Below, piece after piece: positions 55,334 to 63,584 of a stretch of DNA of 64,000 nt. The stretch is from JAFAGX01 sp035622175 (lineage in GTDB: Bacteria > Acidobacteriota > Terriglobia > Terriglobales > Acidobacteriaceae). The position numbers were made by a program, and so were the translations under genes. The notes beneath the pieces were generated by a model. That model searched no databases. It was not told the DNA's origin and saw nothing but the letters and a program-made list of their open reading frames with translations. The number at the start of each line of letters is the position of its first letter. Position 1 is the stretch's first letter. The stretch spans positions 59,609-123,608 of the forward strand of contig DASPVV010000138.1 of the NCBI GenBank assembly GCA_035622175.1, written 5' to 3'.

Positions 55334-55729
55334 TTAAACCTCACCTCGTTTGGATGAGGTGGGACCCCAGTCGAGCACGCCCTTCTGCCAGACGTAGAAG
55401 AACCCAATCAGGAAGATTGCCATGTACACCAGCATTTCCCAAAAGCCAAACATCTTCAAGCGGTTCAGAATCACCGCCCAAGGATAGAGGAACACCGCCT
55501 CCACGTCGAATAAAATGAAGAGCATGGCCACGAGGTAAAATCTCACCGAGAAGCGCTCTCGGGCATCGCCGACGGGAACCATGCCGCATTCGTAAGGGGA
55601 GAGCTTGGCCCGCGTCGGTCGCCGATAACCGATCCACCAGGAGAGCAATACGATGGCCGAGGCGAGAGCTCCTGCTACCATAAAGTGGATCAGCAAGGGG
55701 AGGTAGCGGGCGAAATAATTGTCCGGCAT
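55334..55729 (-). CDS. nuoA: NADH-quinone oxidoreductase subunit A
   Basis: 131 residues with three helices: LASAIVLLSWWIGYRRP, then PYECGMVPVGDARERFSVRFYLVAMLFILFDVEAVFLYPWAVI, the universally conserved block with the Asp/Glu in FDVEAVFLYP, and a last helix VYMAIFLIGFFYVW. First gene of the minus-strand operon A-C-D-E-F-G-H-J-K-L-M-N. Confidence 0.96.
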   Translation of the reverse strand: MPDNYFARYLPLLIHFMVAGALASAIVLLSWWIGYRRPTRAKLSPYECGMVPVGDARERFSVRFYLVAMLFILFDVEAVFLYPWAVILNRLKMFGFWEMLVYMAIFLIGFFYVWQKGVLDWGPTSSKRGEV

Positions 55730-55747
55730 AGCAGAGCTAGGTATAAT
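55719..55747 (+). promoter_or_regulatory. Promoter driving the plus-strand gene at 55860
   Basis: TTGTCC (55719-55724, four of six consensus) is followed by a 17-base spacer and a perfect TATAAT (55742-55747). It faces away from the nuo operon. The leader would be about 107 bases and contains the palindrome at 55768-55784. Weak opposite-strand hexamers for nuoA (TTGACA at 55798-55803 with a poor -10) also exist. Confidence 0.45.
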
Positions 55748-55767
55748 TCGCAGCCAAGAATTGACTA

Positions 55768-55784
55768 AACTCTAGGTTAGAGTT
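55768..55784. repeat. Perfect 7-base inverted repeat between nuoA and its divergent neighbour
   Basis: AACTCTA-GGT-TAGAGTT, two exact 7-base arms with a 3-base centre, located in the only space that holds regulatory signals for the nuo operon and for the divergent gene. It has the size of an operator for a dimeric regulator. It lies just downstream of the plus-strand promoter start and over the weak minus-strand -10, so it could affect both. Confidence 0.4.
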
Positions 55785-55859
55785 CGTAGCGACACAGTGT
55801 CAAGCGACGCCCGGGTCCCCGAGGGGTCCCAGGGTAGAAAGTTCGGTGGTGTGGATCGC

Positions 55860-56450
55860 ATGATTTTCGGCTTCAACACGGACATAAAACACGCCGACAC
55901 CGTCTATCACGTGCAAACCGAGGCGCGGGAGAACGAACGGGTGCTGGAGACGCAGGTATTTGTGCGCGGCCGTTGTATCGGTACGCGCGCCTCTTCCTAT
56001 GCGGATAAGGCGGCCGAGAGCAGCTTCACCGATCAGGCCAAGGAAGAAATGTTGCGTGATCAGCATCGCCTGGTGCTCGAGGCCATCCGGGACGGGCGGC
56101 TCGATGCGATGTTCGACAAGCGGGTTACTGCGGAGTCGCTCGCGGCCATCAAGGTGCTCGATGTCGAGTGGCTGAACGCTGGGTCGGTGCATGGCGAAGG
56201 CCATTTGCAGATGCGACTACGGGTCACCGATGCAGGCACCGGGATTGAAGGGGCGCGCCTGACCCTTCGCTTGGCTCGTCCCAATGCCGCGCCGCTGTAT
56301 AGCCAAGTCGTCACCGGTCCGAATGGGGAGGCGGAGATGAAAATTAATGTGGATGAGCTGACTCTGCCCGACTCATCGGTGTTGGTACAAGCTAGCTACA
56401 CCGACCGCAGGACTACGCGCAAGTTTCAGCTGCGAAAAGTGGAAACATAA
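55860..56450 (+). CDS. Conserved hypothetical protein
   Basis: 196 residues starting MIFGFNTDIKHADTVYHVQTEARENERVLETQVFVRGRCIGTR. The N-terminal 90 residues have the look of a small acidobacterial hypothetical family. The C-terminal half (VEWLNAGSVHGEGHLQMRLRVTDAGTGIEGARLTLRLARPNAAPL...) is a beta-sandwich-like segment. No signal peptide or helix. The ATG at 55860 is chosen because the extension to 55797 is polar and unlike the family. No function can be assigned; the proximity to nuoA is divergent, not operonic. Confidence 0.7.
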   Translation: MIFGFNTDIKHADTVYHVQTEARENERVLETQVFVRGRCIGTRASSYADKAAESSFTDQAKEEMLRDQHRLVLEAIRDGRLDAMFDKRVTAESLAAIKVLDVEWLNAGSVHGEGHLQMRLRVTDAGTGIEGARLTLRLARPNAAPLYSQVVTGPNGEAEMKINVDELTLPDSSVLVQASYTDRRTTRKFQLRKVET

Positions 56451-56732
56451 TCCACCCCGATACAGCCTGAAGGCGTTCGCGACGACAACGGCGGCTCGCA
56501 GGACTTTCTCTGCAAATTTCTCAAGAAACTGCGCATAACTGCTTACGGTGAGATTGACGGTGTGTAGGTGTCGCCTCTTGAGTCGGAACAAGGCGACCGC
56601 TACCAGAGAGCTCTTGCCAAAGCGCCGCGGCGACAAGAGAAAGACCTTCTGGCCATCCGCTAAATCGCGCACCAAGAGGCCGAGTTCGTCCGTGCGATCG
56701 ATGAATCTCGCATCGTCGATGATTTTCACCAA
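56373..56732 (-). pseudogene. N-terminal fragment of a P-loop ATPase (AAA/ATP-binding type)
   Basis: The minus strand holds VKIIDDARFIDRTDELGLLVRDLADGQKVFLLSPRRFGKSSLVAVALFRLKRRHLHTVNLTVSSYAQFLEKFAEKVLRAAV: an 'FxxRxxEL' head and a Walker A (SPRRFGKSS) typical of archaeal-type ATPases that pair with nucleases. Homology ends at about 56470, where the frame runs into the 3' end of the preceding plus-strand gene. Walker B and sensor parts are gone. It is a remnant and not a functional gene. Confidence 0.55.
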
Positions 56733-57005
56733 AGACGAAAGGATTCTCAGGTCATTACGCTAAATGGCGTAACCCCAAATAGCGTAATCTGCAACCCCGA
56801 ATCTTCGCTCTACAGGTTGCCTAGAAGACCTGAACTTGAGGACTGCGGCGGTGGAATGTCGGTCGTGCCGTAGCGGGAGTTTTCTTAGCGCGAACCGCTT
56901 GTCCGGGGCGAACTGGTTCCATTCCCCGCTTCCAAGTGCCCGACATCGAGGAGAGGTGGCATAAAATAGTGGGTAGAGCAGTTCGTGGATCCAAGCGTTG
57001 CCCCC

Positions 57006-57830
57006 ATGAGAGCAACTCGGCAATGGGTTCGTGTTTATCGCCTCTGGCGTCCATGTGACACCGAGATCGTGCATGCCCATTACGTAGAGCATAGGTTCGC
57101 ACGTCATGCCCACGAGCACTTTGTAATCGGCCTTGTCGAGACAGGCACGCAGCGGTACACCTATCGCGGTAGCAGCCATATCACACCCGCTGGGCATGTC
57201 TTCTTCGTTAATGGCGAGGAACCGCACACCGGCGAAGCGGCAACGGCCGAAGGCTACGTGTACCGCACGCTGTGCCTAGGTCCTCAGGGCTTCCGACAGC
57301 TTGCGTTGGACATTACGAACAGAAACCCTCATCCGTTACTGGTCGGCGCTGTTGTCGCTGACCGTCGACTCTTCGTGAGACTCCAACGGCTCCATCGGGC
57401 TGTAGCCGGGAACGAGCCCGCCATGGATTGTGAGTCGTTCTTACTCTCGGCCGTCCGGCATCTTCTTGAAAGGTATGCTGAGACCCGCACGGAAGTCCCC
57501 GCGCCGCGCAAGGATCGTTCCGTGGTAGCGCAAGTCAGAGATTACCTAGAAGCGCATTACGCGGAAGACGTCTCACTTGCAGAACTCGCTGGGCTGACCT
57601 CCCGCAACCCCTTCCACGTTGCGCATACCTTCACGAACGCGATCGGCCTGCCTCCGCATGCTTACCTTGAGAGCGTTCGCATGGCGCGCGCGCGCGCGTT
57701 CTTGAGGGCAGGAATGAGTGTGGTCGATACAGCGCTGGCCATCGGATATGCCGACCAGAGTCATTTCACACACCGCTTTCGCCGCCATACTGGATTTACT
57801 CCAGGCCAGTACAGAACTACCGCCAGATAA
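57006..57830 (+). CDS. AraC-family transcriptional regulator
   Basis: 274 residues from MRATRQWVRVYRLWRPCDTEIVHAHYVEHRFARHAHEHFVIGLVETGTQRYTYRG, an AraC-type cupin sensor, followed by a two-helix-turn-helix tail: VRDYLEAHYAEDVSLAELAGLTSRNPFHVAHTFTNAIGLPPHAYLESVRMARARAFLRAGMSVVDTALAIGYADQSHFTHRFRRHTGFTPGQYR. The second helix-turn-helix motif (GYADQSHFTHRFRRHTGFTP) is textbook. The GTG at 56985 is an alternative start. A small cupin gene follows 97 bases later and may be its target. Confidence 0.9.
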   Translation: MRATRQWVRVYRLWRPCDTEIVHAHYVEHRFARHAHEHFVIGLVETGTQRYTYRGSSHITPAGHVFFVNGEEPHTGEAATAEGYVYRTLCLGPQGFRQLALDITNRNPHPLLVGAVVADRRLFVRLQRLHRAVAGNEPAMDCESFLLSAVRHLLERYAETRTEVPAPRKDRSVVAQVRDYLEAHYAEDVSLAELAGLTSRNPFHVAHTFTNAIGLPPHAYLESVRMARARAFLRAGMSVVDTALAIGYADQSHFTHRFRRHTGFTPGQYRTTAR

Positions 57831-57927
57831 CACGCTGGCTCTTTCCAGAAAGCTAGTCATGCGCAAGATTACACAAGACCTGCTTGGATACCCTGCTTCA
57901 AGCTAGGCCATGGGAGGACTTCCAGAA

Positions 57928-58323
57928 ATGCTCGAAGTGATTCTAAAACGATTTGAGGAGCCGGACGAAGTGCGACGATTCGAAAAAGGAAGATTCGAAG
58001 TCGTTCGCATCGGGAACATGACAATCGGTCGCGCCACGTACGAGCCTGGGTGGAGGTGGTCGGTTGATATTGGACGCGGAGTCGGCGCATCCAATTGCAA
58101 CAGCGAGCATGTAGGCCTGGTGCTTTCCGGCTGTGCCACCGCCGCCATGGAGGACGGCACGATTCACGAACTCCGTGCCAGTACCCTCTTTTATATTCCA
58201 CCCGGGCCTCCAGGGCACGATAGCTGGGTCCTCGGCGATGAGACGTACGTGTCTCTTCATTTTATGGGTGCCGCAGAGTATGCAAAGCCCATGCCACTCG
58301 CGGTCAAGGGGTTCCGCAAGTGA
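57928..58323 (+). CDS. Small cupin-fold protein
   Basis: 131 residues from MLEVILKRFEEPDEVRRFEKGRFEVVRIGNMTIGRATYEPGWRWSVDIGRGVGASNCNSEHVGLVLSGCATAAMEDGTIHELRAS. The beta-barrel turns (GWRW, EHVGLVLSG, LFYIPPGPPGHDSWVLGDE) are cupin-like. Metal ligands are sparse: one H in motif 1 (EHVG) and one in PPGHDSW. GGGAGGA nine bases before the ATG supports the start; an ATG at 57910 precedes it. It is likely downstream of the AraC regulator's control (inference). Confidence 0.75.
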   Translation: MLEVILKRFEEPDEVRRFEKGRFEVVRIGNMTIGRATYEPGWRWSVDIGRGVGASNCNSEHVGLVLSGCATAAMEDGTIHELRASTLFYIPPGPPGHDSWVLGDETYVSLHFMGAAEYAKPMPLAVKGFRK

Positions 58324-58485
58324 ACTCGAATCTGGTCCAACCCAACCTCATTGGATCGGTTTGCGCTGGGTTCGTAATCTGCAAGGTAACCCGTGGATAT
58401 CGTTGTCTCTGTGTCCAAAGCGGCTGCCCTGCCGACGCCCGGCTGCGTGCCGCGTACCTCCAATCACAGAAAGGCAGGTTTTACC

Positions 58486-58950
58486 ATGGCCTCGCTCAGT
58501 GTAATCCAATCCAGCCTTGCGGACTATTTCCGCAGCAGGGTTCAGAAGAGAGTTCACGAACTGGTTCAGCCGCTGTCGAGTGAACAGGTCTGGCAGCGGC
58601 CGTTTCCGTATGGAAACAGCATCGGCAACCTCATTCTGCATCTCACAGGAAACCTGAACTATTACATTGGCGCACAAATAGGCGGGACGGGCTACATCCG
58701 TCACCGCGACCTAGAGTTCAGCGACAGCGGCAAGCCAAAAGACGAGCTTCTGAAGGCCTTCGACGAGGCGATTCAAATCACGGTCGCGACCATTGAGAAA
58801 CAATCCGATCAGGACTGGTCCGCACCATACCACGCCGAGCGCGCCGACGCCTCGACCGAGTTCGCCCAAATCCTGGCGTGTGCCGGCCATGCCTACCATC
58901 ACATCGGGCAGATCATTTATTTGCAAAGGGAACTGCTTCGTGGACGCTAG
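58486..58950 (+). CDS. DinB-family protein
   Basis: 154 residues from MASLSVIQSSLADYFRSRVQKRVHELVQPLSSEQVWQRPFPYGNSIGNLILHLTGNLNYYIGAQIGG. The DinB metal triad fits LILHLTGN (H), then CAGHAYHHIGQIIYLQ at the end. It belongs to the DUF1572-type branch. Cytosolic, since no signal peptide is seen, unlike the secreted paralogue at 5698. The frame is open to 58393, but the extra segment resembles no DinB. Confidence 0.8.
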   Translation: MASLSVIQSSLADYFRSRVQKRVHELVQPLSSEQVWQRPFPYGNSIGNLILHLTGNLNYYIGAQIGGTGYIRHRDLEFSDSGKPKDELLKAFDEAIQITVATIEKQSDQDWSAPYHAERADASTEFAQILACAGHAYHHIGQIIYLQRELLRGR

Positions 58951-59269
58951 GCCGAGCGCTACAGGTACCGTATCGATGCTTTGCTGAGTGAGGAGGAAAC
59001 TGGATTGTCGTGGAATCGGATGTCGAACGAATTCCGAATTTTACATCGAGCCACAATTGTGGGCAGCGGGATACCCACTGCAGGCGCAGAGAAAAATGTT
59101 CTTCTTGCGATGATACTTTCGCCCCCATTAGCCGACCATCTCGTGAAGGAATGCCTCCGAGCCCGCCCGAAAACGCAGGACGAGGCGTTCCCCATTGTCA
59201 TTTCTGTTCCGCAACCGTAAGCATCCGTCCCAAGCCGTGAAAAGCCGTGGCACGCTCCTGAGGACGCAG
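58951..59269. other. 318-base region, nothing recognised
   Basis: Between the DinB gene and the lipoprotein. Several short frames exist (for instance a plus-strand one from 58981) but without Shine-Dalgarno sequence or domain. No repeat or RNA gene seen. Confidence 0.45.
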
Positions 59270-59614
59270 TCAATGGTTCGGAGGCGGCGGAGGCGGTGGT
59301 GGTGGCGCGCCATGGAGGAAGGCATCGTAGCCATTCCGGAAGGCCCGGCGGTAAGCCTCCACCGCTTCGGGTGGCACCGGCGGATTGCGGAACGGTTCAT
59401 GGCCTTCCACGTTCGGCGGCCTTTCAGCCGCCACATCGCTCTTGGCTGCTTGGTATCCGTCGTAGGAACCTTGCTGGGCGGCCTCGCGAAATTCTACAGG
59501 CGGCGGTGGCGGTGGCGGAGGAGGCGGCGGCTCATTATAAACCGGCTGTGGATGAGCGCATCCAGCTAGAGCGAGCAATAGCAGTAACGTCGGCAAACTC
59601 CACCAGTTCTTCAT
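59270..59614 (-). CDS. Proline-rich lipoprotein
   Basis: 114 residues. MKNWWSLPTLLLLLALAGCAHPQPVYNEP is a classic signal with lipobox LALAGC, so the mature N-terminal cysteine should be lipidated. An uninterrupted run of eleven prolines follows at about residues 29-39, and a second run of nine prolines ends the protein (HGAPPPPPPPPPNH). The middle 65 residues are charged (REAAQQGSYDGYQAAKSDVAAERPPNVEGHEPFRNPPVPPEAVEAYRRAFRNGYDAF). No known domain. Confidence 0.8.
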   Translation of the reverse strand: MKNWWSLPTLLLLLALAGCAHPQPVYNEPPPPPPPPPPPVEFREAAQQGSYDGYQAAKSDVAAERPPNVEGHEPFRNPPVPPEAVEAYRRAFRNGYDAFLHGAPPPPPPPPPNH

Positions 59615-59732
59615 ACCTTACCCTCGCATCGTCGCACTTGATGTACTCCCAAGTATGCCACGAAAAAATACAAACACCGGTCGGCCGCTAGTGTTGCGGG
59701 GTAGATCGCCCGATTGCCACTAGGGGCCCTCG

Positions 59733-60380
59733 GTGTCCCACTGGCCAACCCGCGCAACCGCAGGAAGAGATGGATTCTTAGGAGACCGAATAGCAATCGT
59801 GGGGCTGAGTACGCTCTCTATATTATTTTGTTCCGACAGTCCGCGCAGCGATCAGTTGCAAAAGCGCGACCCAGATGCTGCTATCAATCTGCTTCGCGCT
59901 AGCGTGAAGTACGACTTCGTGAACACCTACTCATTCGATTCTCTCTACCCAGCCTACATCCGTGGCCTAGCCTACCTGGAGTCAGGCGATGGCCGATCGG
60001 CAGCGGCTGCGTTTCAAAAGATGATCGACAATCCCGGTTTGTGCTGGGAATTTGTCACCGGGCCATTGGCCCGGCTTCAACTCGGTCGGGCAGAGAGGCT
60101 GATAGGTGATAACGCATCGACTCGCAAATCCTACGAAGGATTCCTTACCATTTGGAAGGATACCGACCCCGATCTTCCCATCCATCGACAGGCCAAAGAT
60201 GAGTATGCCGAGCTGCTGAAGAATATCGGTAGCGGCAAAGAGCTGTCTTTCGAGATGCGACAGCGTAATTTTGACGTCGGCTTCGTTCAAACTCGCCGGC
60301 GGCCACACCATGGCCACTACAACCGGGAACAGTTATTGCCCTTTATTCAGGAGCCGATCATCTGTCGTCTTGGCCATTGA
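59733..60380 (+). pseudogene. C-terminal remnant of a kinase/TPR signalling protein
   Basis: Residues about 45-165 read INLLRASVKYDFVNTYSFDSLYPAYIRGLAYLESGDGRSAAAAFQKMIDNPGLCWEFVTGPLARLQLGRAERLIGDNASTRKSYEGFLTIWKDTDPDLPIHRQAKDEYAEL. This matches the standard last TPRs of acidobacterial PknB-like proteins, where the text continues in a kinase N-terminus. Here no kinase domain exists upstream. The first 40 residues and last 45 are unrelated read-through. The element is therefore an amputated gene end. Confidence 0.65.
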
Positions 60381-61636
60381 TGCGTGTTTACGCCCGTATT
60401 GGCCAAGCACACCAAGAGCTTCAATTTGATCGACACTCTTTCTGTGGGCGTAGATCGCATCCAAAGGAATTTCGAGCCAATGCGGCAGGTCGAGACTTGG
60501 CGGCCTCCGATCCCAAGGACTGCATCATTCCACCGGAAGCCAGAGCCGCGATGCGCGGCGGGCATGGATTTAAAGTTTCGAGCTACACGATCAACGGTGT
60601 TACAGATCGAGCTAGGAAGTGGGTTCAGGCTCTTGAATGCGCAACCTGTCGCCGTGACCTGCACTATGTCACTCTTCTTCCATTCCGCTATGCCTTACCT
60701 GACCATCTTTTTCATCGGCACCGGACTTGGTGCTCGCTCTGTTTCGAGCGATGGCGGCTGAGCGGCCAAACGGTTTATGAGCCACTTCTTTGGGCAATAA
60801 AGACATCGTTCTACTGCCCAGCGTACCTGCGGCGGCTGAGTCATACCTGTCCTTGCTGTGGACGTACGATGAGTCCACTGAGTGTTCTATTTCGCCCAGG
60901 ATGCGGGCATTGTAGCAGTTGGCTGGGGGCACTAGATCCAAATACCGACGCATTGCAACTTAGCTCGCCTACCGAAGACCAGAGATGGTGTTTGATGCAG
61001 GTAGGGAGTCTGCTCGCGATGCTTCCCCTGGTCGATCCCACAGCAGCTCGCGAGTCGCTTCGGAGAAGCCTAGCCAAGTATCTTGAAGAACTCGCCAACG
61101 GAAACGTGCTCGCCTTTACAGAGTACATTATGTGCCCCGGGAGCATGCTGCGCAGTTGCCTCGCTGGCAAGGAGCTCCCCCGGATCGAGAAGCTGCTGCG
61201 AATAGCCCGGTGCCTAAACGTTTCGGTTTCCAGTCTCTTTACTCCAAAGGGACCAACGCCCATGGACATTGCCTCCGCAAAGCATGCGGTTGTCATGGGT
61301 AAGAAGCGCATTGTGCTTCCGTCGCGGCATGCAAGCGAGATTCGGCGAACTCTCCAGACAGCGATTGATGCAACCGTGCCGCTCAGCGTGACAGAGATCG
61401 CACGCAGATTGGGTTACGCAACTACCTACAGCCTTTACGAGGCCAACCGGACGCTTTGCTATAAGATCACTGCCCGATATCGAAAAGCGGGCGGAAGATC
61501 TTGGTGGAAGAAACCTGATGCGCCGCGAACTTGTGCTGTTCGAATGAAGGATCTGTTGGAGCAATCTCTCAGGTCGGATGAACCGATTCCAGTCCATCAG
61601 ATCACTGCAAGCTTAGGACATCCAGATGATGCATAA
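60380..61636 (+). CDS. TniQ-type (Tn7/Tn5053 targeting) protein, 5' part of a frameshifted gene
   Basis: 418 residues in this frame. A TniQ-like cysteine-rich core lies at residues 85-180: the block RKWVQALECATCRRDLHYVTLLPFRYALPDHLFHRHRTWCSLCFERWR has C118-x2-C121, then C146, C157-x2-C160 and C175-x2-C178. A cro/C1-type helix-turn-helix (MLRSCLAGKELPRIEKLLRIARCLNVSVSSLF) and TnsD-like helix repeats follow. TniQ/TnsD proteins select insertion targets in Tn7-like systems or bind DNA as part of related complexes. The usual CPxH has Y149 in place of His. The frame ends at 61636 with the last repeat cut; see the next entry. Confidence 0.65.
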   Translation: MRVYARIGQAHQELQFDRHSFCGRRSHPKEFRANAAGRDLAASDPKDCIIPPEARAAMRGGHGFKVSSYTINGVTDRARKWVQALECATCRRDLHYVTLLPFRYALPDHLFHRHRTWCSLCFERWRLSGQTVYEPLLWAIKTSFYCPAYLRRLSHTCPCCGRTMSPLSVLFRPGCGHCSSWLGALDPNTDALQLSSPTEDQRWCLMQVGSLLAMLPLVDPTAARESLRRSLAKYLEELANGNVLAFTEYIMCPGSMLRSCLAGKELPRIEKLLRIARCLNVSVSSLFTPKGPTPMDIASAKHAVVMGKKRIVLPSRHASEIRRTLQTAIDATVPLSVTEIARRLGYATTYSLYEANRTLCYKITARYRKAGGRSWWKKPDAPRTCAVRMKDLLEQSLRSDEPIPVHQITASLGHPDDA

Positions 61637-62235
61637 TCCGGAGGCAACTTCCGGAGTTATGCGCAGCAATCGACAAGAGGATTGCCCAAGCAAAGAGGCA
61701 CCGTTTCGAAAAGATAGGCCCGATATTGACGAGTGCGCTCGACGAGAATCCGGTGCCAAGCCTGGCCGAGGTGGCCCGCCGGCTCGGCTATTCGTACACA
61801 GCAATCGTACAACGACATGAACCTGGTTTATACAAACAGCTGCTGGAGCGGCGCCGCATCTACGTTGCGAAGCGCAGAGCTGATCTGGAAAGGCAGGCAT
61901 TGGCGGCACTCGAACAATCGCCACCACCATCTGTGCGCGCTGTCTGCAGAGGCTTGGGCATCATGCACGAGCACTTCCCGAGGGTAGAGCGCTCCATCAT
62001 TGGGCAGCGCCGGAGCGCTTCGGCCCAGAAGGCCCGCAACGTGCCTGGCTGGCTTACAGTATTGAAAGGATCGGAACCGAAAACTCTCAGCGCGAAGCGA
62101 CTTCCGTGTAGCCGACCATCTACTCGAAATGTGTTCGCGACCTCGATCCTGGGAACTCCAGTTGCCTGCCAGATTCTGAAAATTGCATTCCTGGCATGGA
62201 ACTTTGTACCAGAGAACAACGTACCTGTCGCATGA
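61633..62235 (+). pseudogene. 3' continuation of the TniQ-type gene in a shifted frame
   Basis: In the frame one base back, the text resumes exactly where the first stops: IIRRQLPELCAAIDKRIAQAKRHRFEKIGPILTSALDENPVPSLAEVARRLGYSYTAIVQRHEPGLYKQLLERRR, then a fourth unit SVRAVCRGLGIMHEHFPRVERSIIGQRR. The repeats align in register with the two before the shift (…EIARRLGYATTYSLYEANRTLCYKITARYRK). So one base was lost or gained at about 61630-61636. From about 62030 the frame no longer looks like the family. The end overlaps the next gene's ATG at 62232. Confidence 0.6.
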
Positions 62236-63584
62236 CGCGACGTCTATTCTTACTGTTATTCGTTGCTGCGACGACGTTCCATCCAGCCTTCGGGCAGGAC
62301 AGCATCGCCATTGTGAACGTCACCCTCATTGACGGGACCGATAATCCGCCCCGGCCACATTCCACTGTCATTGTGCAAGCAAGGAAGATCGTCTCGATCA
62401 CCAGCGATCGGAACAGGCCGCCAACAGCAACGAAGATCATCGATGGCAGCGGAAAGTTTCTGATCCCCGGTCTTTGGAACAACGACCTTCACGGACCAGG
62501 ATATGAAGACGCAAAGTCGCAACTTGAGGAACTACTCTCTTACGGCATCACCACATTGCGCGACATGGGCGCTCCTCTGGACGACATCATGCGTCTTCGT
62601 GATGAGACCGCATCGGGAGCACTCGTCGGGCCGCGGTTGTTTATAGCTGGTCCAGTCATGGAAGGTCCAGTTCCTGTTGAAATGCCGCTCATTGTTGATC
62701 TTTTCTCAGAGAGGCAAGCGCGTGCGGAGGTTCAAACCCTCAAGCAGCGCGACGTTGACTATATCGAGGTGGATACGACACTTACACCCGAGTTGTATTG
62801 GGCAGTTGCAGACGAGGCGAGAAAACAAAATCTGCGGCTTGTCGGGCATATTCCGCCAAAAATCGGAGCGGCGAGCGTCGTGCAAGCCAATCAGTCGAAT
62901 GTCGAGCATTTGGGAGGGCGATTCCTGAATGTACTTGTCGCTTGTTCCAGTGAAGGAGATTACTTCATGGGGATTTTGGCGACCGTTTATGACGACATTT
63001 TGAAAGCTCTCAAAGACAAGCAGCAGGTCAAGGAGCAACAGTTCACCGCTGATTTCGACAAGACGCTGCTCGATAGTTTTGACGAAGGCAAGGCACAACG
63101 GCTGTTCCGCCTGTATGCAAAGAATGGAGTTGCGCAGACCCCGACCCTGCATGTGCTCAAGACTCTTTGGGAAAGTAACAAGGAGCGTGAGAAGCTGAAC
63201 GAGCGTGACATGGAATTCGGAAGGAAAATCTTCGCAAAGGATTTACAAATAGTGGGTGAAATGAAGCGTGCTGGCGTACCGATTCTCGCCGGAACCGATG
63301 GTTCTTATGACGAGGGCGGTGACGCTCTTCACAGCGAGCTAGAGCTTCTTGTTGAGGCAGGTTTGACGCCTCTTCAAGCTCTTCAGTCGGCTTCCCGAAA
63401 TGCAGCGAAGACCTTGGATGTATCCAAAGATGTGGGTACCATTGAAGTAGGGAAGACGGCAGACTTCGTGCTGTTAGATGCAGACCCTCTGAAGAACATA
63501 TCCAATACGCGAAGGATTTCCGCCGTGGTCCTGCATGGCAAATTGTTCTCAAAGGGTCAGCTTTCAACGATGAGAAGCCACTAA
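62232..63584 (+). CDS. Secreted amidohydrolase-1 family protein with altered HxH motif
   Basis: 450 residues with a signal peptide (MTRRLFLLLFVAATTFHPAFGQ). The barrel starts IVNVTLIDGTDNPPRPHSTVIVQARKIVSI and continues DGSGKFLIPGLWNNDLHGPGY, where the family usually has GLWDMHVH: the first His of HxH is a D here. NLRLVGHIPPK, SNVEHLGG and ILAGTDGSY keep the other ligands; the terminus DVGTIEVGKTADFVLLDADPL is normal. Imidazolonepropionase-like fold, substrate unknown. Codon and GC content (about 47% in the 60-base line at 63421) are clearly lower than in the nuo region (about 67% in the line at 46501), suggesting transfer. Confidence 0.8.
   Translation: MTRRLFLLLFVAATTFHPAFGQDSIAIVNVTLIDGTDNPPRPHSTVIVQARKIVSITSDRNRPPTATKIIDGSGKFLIPGLWNNDLHGPGYEDAKSQLEELLSYGITTLRDMGAPLDDIMRLRDETASGALVGPRLFIAGPVMEGPVPVEMPLIVDLFSERQARAEVQTLKQRDVDYIEVDTTLTPELYWAVADEARKQNLRLVGHIPPKIGAASVVQANQSNVEHLGGRFLNVLVACSSEGDYFMGILATVYDDILKALKDKQQVKEQQFTADFDKTLLDSFDEGKAQRLFRLYAKNGVAQTPTLHVLKTLWESNKEREKLNERDMEFGRKIFAKDLQIVGEMKRAGVPILAGTDGSYDEGGDALHSELELLVEAGLTPLQALQSASRNAAKTLDVSKDVGTIEVGKTADFVLLDADPLKNISNTRRISAVVLHGKLFSKGQLSTMRSH

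Noticed and set aside
58981..59220. 79-codon plus-strand frame after the DinB gene
   Set aside because: No Shine-Dalgarno sequence and no domain, and other overlapping frames are equally open.
60384..60761. Plus-strand frame overlapping the start of the TniQ gene
   Set aside because: Cysteine-containing TniQ blocks lie in the other frame.
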